Source: Streptomyces bicolor (lineage in GTDB: Bacteria; Actinomycetota; Actinomycetes; Streptomycetales; Streptomycetaceae). From it: DNA of 64,000 nucleotides. A program made the position numbers and the translations under genes. The DNA is taken from positions 434,001-498,000 of the forward strand of contig NZ_JOFS01000001.1 of assembly GCF_000719285.1 (NCBI RefSeq), given 5' to 3'. Below are positions 61,034 through 64,000 of this stretch, piece by piece. Below the pieces are notes generated by a model. It ran no database searches and was not told the DNA's origin. It was given only the letters and a program-made list of their open reading frames with translations. Position 1 is the first letter of the stretch; the number at the start of each line of letters is the position of its first letter.

Positions 61034-64000
61034 TCAGTCGGTGGTGATGCTCACCTCGTCGAACTCGGCGGTGCAGCGGGCCAGTTGGTCGCGTGAGCAG
61101 ACCACGAGGCCCACGTAGTAGGGGGCGTCACCGAACCCGGGGATCTCGCCGGTGGCGAGGGTGGTCCAGGTGGCGCCGTCATCGGTGGACAGGGCTGCGG
61201 TGAAGGCGTTCCCGACGCGCTTCAGCCGCAGCAGGGAGGGAAGGGTGGCGGGCCCGTTCCCGGTGAACGTCGACCGTCCGGCGACGGTCGTGCGCAGCAT
61301 GAGCTGCGCGGTGGTGCCGCCGGTGACGATGGCCACGGCGGCCTGGTCGAACGGCGACAGCGACTTGGCCATCAGCAGTCCCACCCGGTCGGCACTCGCG
61401 CCCGTGCGGGAGACGAGCCGGGCGGTGATCTCGCAGTCGCCGCTGACGGGCCGTCGTACAAACTGCCCGGTCATCCCCTGGTTGTTGACGGTCAGGTCGA
61501 CGCCCGCACCGCGTACGGTGAAGGTGCCGTCGGCGTGGGACGTGCTGCCCGGGGTGCGGATCGCGGCCACACCGAAGGTGGCGAAGTCCCGTTCGTCGAG
61601 GACCACATCGCCCAGATCCCCGTACGTCCAGGGGGCCGGTGGCGGCGTGCCGACCGTCAGGGTGAGCGTTCCCGTACCGTCGCCCGCCGCGTTGCCCGCG
61701 GTGGTGGTGACGGTGAACTCGCCGGTCTCGTTGGGCGTTCCGGTGATCAGGCCGGTGCGCCGGTCGAGGCGAAGGCCGTCGGGCAGCCCGTCCGCGGTGA
61801 ACCGTACGGGCTCGTGCGAGCCTCGCAGGACGTGCCGGAAGGCGACGCCCTTGTTCGCGAACGCGGGTGCGGCCGAGGTCAGTTGGGGCGCGCTGGGAGT
61901 CGGCATCCGCGCGGAGGTCGGGTCGGAGAGCGGGCCGCGGCCGGCGCAGTTCGTCTTCGCGACGACGTAGTGGTACGTCGTCCCGGGCGTGCCGGTGGCG
62001 TCGGCGTACCGCACCCGGGTGCCGAAGCCGACCGGGCCGACGCCGGTGGCGATCGTCTCGAAGGGGCCGTCGGCGGAGGTGGAGCGCAGCACCTTGTAGC
62101 GGGCGGAGTGGTCCGGGTCGGTCCAGGCGAGTTCGACGGCGTCGGCTCCGGCGGAGGCCGTGAGGCCGGTCGCGGTGCGGGCGGGGCGTGGCACGGACCA
62201 GACCTCGCCGGAGGTCCTGGAGGTCACGCAGACGTTGTCGAAGGCGCCGGTGCCGGTCTCGGCGTACTCCGCGTCGACGCCGAGGCAGGAGGTGAGGACC
62301 AGGCCCGCGTACACGGTGTGCCCCAACTCGACCTCGGTGGAGCCGACTTCGGTCCAGCGGATGCCGTCCGGGGAGATGGCGCCGGTGCAGCGGCGGCCCC
62401 TGCGGGTGACCCGCACCCAGTACGGGGCCCGCAGCCGGTAGCCGTCGCCCGCGCCCTCGACATAGGGGGCTTCCAGCGGGGTCGCCGACTCGGGCAGCGC
62501 TCCGAGGTCGGAGATCGGGAAGGCGGCCGAGCTGGTGATCGCCGTCTGCTGCGACGGCGGCACGGGCGTGCTGCCGGTGCCGGACACGGATGCCCCGGCC
62601 TTCGGGCGTACGCTCCACACGCCGCTCCAGGTGTGCAGCGGCAGCCCCTGGATCAGCATCGAGGCGTGCGCGGCGTCCGGGTCGAGGGAGTCGCGCAGCG
62701 TGACGCCGATCTTGGAGTACTGCGAGCTGAGCGGGAAGACGACCCGCGCGGTGATCGCACCGTCGCCGGGCAGCCGGAGGTGGGCGACGCGGTAGGTGTC
62801 GGCGGTGCCGCTCGCCTCCAGGACGAACCGTTCGCCGTCGAAGGCGGCGGAGCCGGGGATCTTCACCGCGCCGAGGTCCTGGGTGGACCAGGGCTCGGGG
62901 AGACCGGCGGTGAGGGCGGTCGGGAGCGAATCGGTGCTGCTGCCCTGGGAGTTGGCGGCGGTGACGGTGTAGTAGTACGTCCGTCCCGCGTTGACGTCGG
63001 TGTCCTTGTACGTCGGCTTGTCGACGCCGGAGGCGATCTCCTCGTACGGGCCCTCCAGGCGGGTGGCCCGGCGGACGGTGTACGTCCTCGCCCAGGCGGA
63101 CGGCAGCCAGGACACGGTGACGGAGCTGCCGTCGCCGGTCGCGGTGAGGCCGGCGGGAGCCGTCGGCGCGGTGGGTGCGGCGGCCGTCGTCCCGGCATGG
63201 GTGACGGTGCCCCAGCCCGGGTGGTCCTCCTGGTAGCCCTCGACCACGCCCGTCCCGCCGGTGCCCCGCAAGACGACCTTCTCGGTGTAGGGGGCCTGCC
63301 TGCCGAGCCGGCCGGCGTAGTGGGCGTACGCCATCTCCCACACGGGCCGCCATGCTCCGCGCTGCCGGTCGGACACGGCCGTCTTGATGTACTTGCCGGT
63401 GCGGTCGAGGTCGGCAGTGAAGGGGACCGAGTTGTCACCGAGGTTGTAGCGGCCGAAGTACTCGAAGTTGGCGAGGATCCGGTCGTCGGCGAAGCCGTAC
63501 AGGTCGACGCCCTGCTGCCAGGCGACCTCGGCGGCGTCGGCGAGCAGACCGACGGCGAGTTGCTCGTGGGCCTGGTCTCGGCCGGACTCCTGGCCCTGGC
63601 CGGCGGCGGTGACGATGCGGTGCGGGACCGAGCCGTTGCCCGAGCCGGCGGCGGCGAAGCGCAGCGCGTCCTCGAACATCACCGGGTTGTCGCAGAAGAC
63701 GGCGATGGCGAGGATGGTGCGCAGCGCCGCGACGTCCCAGTTGCCGTTGGCGTAGAGGCAGTAGCCGGACAGGGCCGGGTACCAGACGTCGGTGAAGGAG
63801 CGCTCGCAGCGGCGTATCGACTCCTCGGGCCAGCCGTCGTAGCCGGTGTGGCGGAGGATCTCGGCGGCGTTGACGAACTTGAAGCCCTGGATTCCGGCGC
63901 CCAGTTGACCGTCGGCTCCGGTGATTCCGGTGAGGGAGGCCGACCATGCGTCCAGGATGTCGCGGGCCTTGTCGGCGTGGCGTGCATCGCCGGTGATCGC
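61034..64000 (-). CDS. Multidomain alginate-lyase-family protein with FnIII and Ig-like domains (5' end outside window)
   Basis: A protein of at least 988 residues; the frame is still open at the right edge. First seen is an alginate-lyase-like domain ('GFKFVNAAEILRHTGYDGW', 'YANGNWDVAALRTILAI', 'ESGRDQAHEQLAVGLL'), paralogous to the adjacent gene. Then come an FnIII domain ('PAGLTATGDGSSVTVSW', 'AGRTYYYTVTAANSQGSS'), a ~230-residue beta-sandwich possibly binding glycans, a second FnIII, a putative Ig domain ('GLPDGLRLDRRTGLITGTP') and a final beta-sandwich ('GDCEITARLVSRTGASADR'). The end, 'CTAEFDEVSITTD', is typical of secreted streptomycete glycanases. Substrate unknown; a pectin- or uronate-type polymer is plausible. 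Confidence 0.85.
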   Translation of the reverse strand, partial: AITGDARHADKARDILDAWSASLTGITGADGQLGAGIQGFKFVNAAEILRHTGYDGWPEESIRRCERSFTDVWYPALSGYCLYANGNWDVAALRTILAIAVFCDNPVMFEDALRFAAAGSGNGSVPHRIVTAAGQGQESGRDQAHEQLAVGLLADAAEVAWQQGVDLYGFADDRILANFEYFGRYNLGDNSVPFTADLDRTGKYIKTAVSDRQRGAWRPVWEMAYAHYAGRLGRQAPYTEKVVLRGTGGTGVVEGYQEDHPGWGTVTHAGTTAAAPTAPTAPAGLTATGDGSSVTVSWLPSAWARTYTVRRATRLEGPYEEIASGVDKPTYKDTDVNAGRTYYYTVTAANSQGSSTDSLPTALTAGLPEPWSTQDLGAVKIPGSAAFDGERFVLEASGTADTYRVAHLRLPGDGAITARVVFPLSSQYSKIGVTLRDSLDPDAAHASMLIQGLPLHTWSGVWSVRPKAGASVSGTGSTPVPPSQQTAITSSAAFPISDLGALPESATPLEAPYVEGAGDGYRLRAPYWVRVTRRGRRCTGAISPDGIRWTEVGSTEVELGHTVYAGLVLTSCLGVDAEYAETGTGAFDNVCVTSRTSGEVWSVPRPARTATGLTASAGADAVELAWTDPDHSARYKVLRSTSADGPFETIATGVGPVGFGTRVRYADATGTPGTTYHYVVAKTNCAGRGPLSDPTSARMPTPSAPQLTSAAPAFANKGVAFRHVLRGSHEPVRFTADGLPDGLRLDRRTGLITGTPNETGEFTVTTTAGNAAGDGTGTLTLTVGTPPPAPWTYGDLGDVVLDERDFATFGVAAIRTPGSTSHADGTFTVRGAGVDLTVNNQGMTGQFVRRPVSGDCEITARLVSRTGASADRVGLLMAKSLSPFDQAAVAIVTGGTTAQLMLRTTVAGRSTFTGNGPATLPSLLRLKRVGNAFTAALSTDDGATWTTLATGEIPGFGDAPYYVGLVVCSRDQLARCTAEFDEVSITTD

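Overview
The window is high-GC actinobacterial DNA, almost certainly from a Streptomyces chromosome. The support is very GC-rich codon third positions, frequent GTG and TTG starts, Tat-exported hydrolases, an alditol oxidase very like that of S. coelicolor, TetR, ROK and LacI regulators, and dispersed GC-rich palindromic repeats. I see no rRNA, tRNA or CRISPR array. Function names rest on family recognition by eye.

1-5.6 kb: a LuxR/TrmB-type regulator, a DUF456 membrane protein, a possible glycosidase remnant, an F420-dependent PPOX-type reductase, an alkylation-repair pair (Ogt and an Ada-AlkA fusion) and rsgA with a 22-codon micro-ORF just upstream. 5.66-11.02 kb: a decaying accessory island lying between two copies of the 5' part of the micro-ORF/rsgA unit. 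It holds a 5'-truncated AAA ATPase with a PD-(D/E)XK tail, a SWIM-family gene that has lost its zinc finger and is frameshifted, and an intact DUF262-HNH protein of the type IV restriction/SspE kind. The right-hand rsgA copy is a fragment.

11.4-24.6 kb: an unusual sigma-like/zinc-finger/membrane/CBM2 fusion, a radical SAM protein, a hydroxyacid dehydrogenase whose 3' end is replaced by a dispersed repeat, alditol oxidase, and a sugar module (ROK regulator, lipoprotein, two permeases, GH2 beta-galactosidase) with matching operator-like dyads before the regulator and the transporter. 24.6-27.3 kb: a three-gene ABC-2 type transporter. 27.4-41.6 kb: mixed genes, including a secreted PHP-domain protein with a histidine-rich leader and its coupled partner, a secreted endonuclease/phosphatase-fold protein with a jacalin-like tail, membrane proteins, a kinase, TetR, an alpha/alpha-toroid membrane protein with a cupin, Nudix, a PEP-mutase-family protein, DinB and a leucine-rich-repeat-variant protein.

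41.8-64 kb: mostly polysaccharide breakdown, centred on the pectin component rhamnogalacturonan I. It includes DUF2264, a rhamnogalacturonan acetylesterase, a PL4 rhamnogalacturonan lyase, two GH43 enzymes, a LacI regulator, a carboxylesterase and two alginate-lyase-family proteins, the last running off the window. Between them lie a repeat-rich surface protein, homocysteine methyltransferase, two penicillin-binding proteins facing each other, and a scrap of a STAND NTPase gene.
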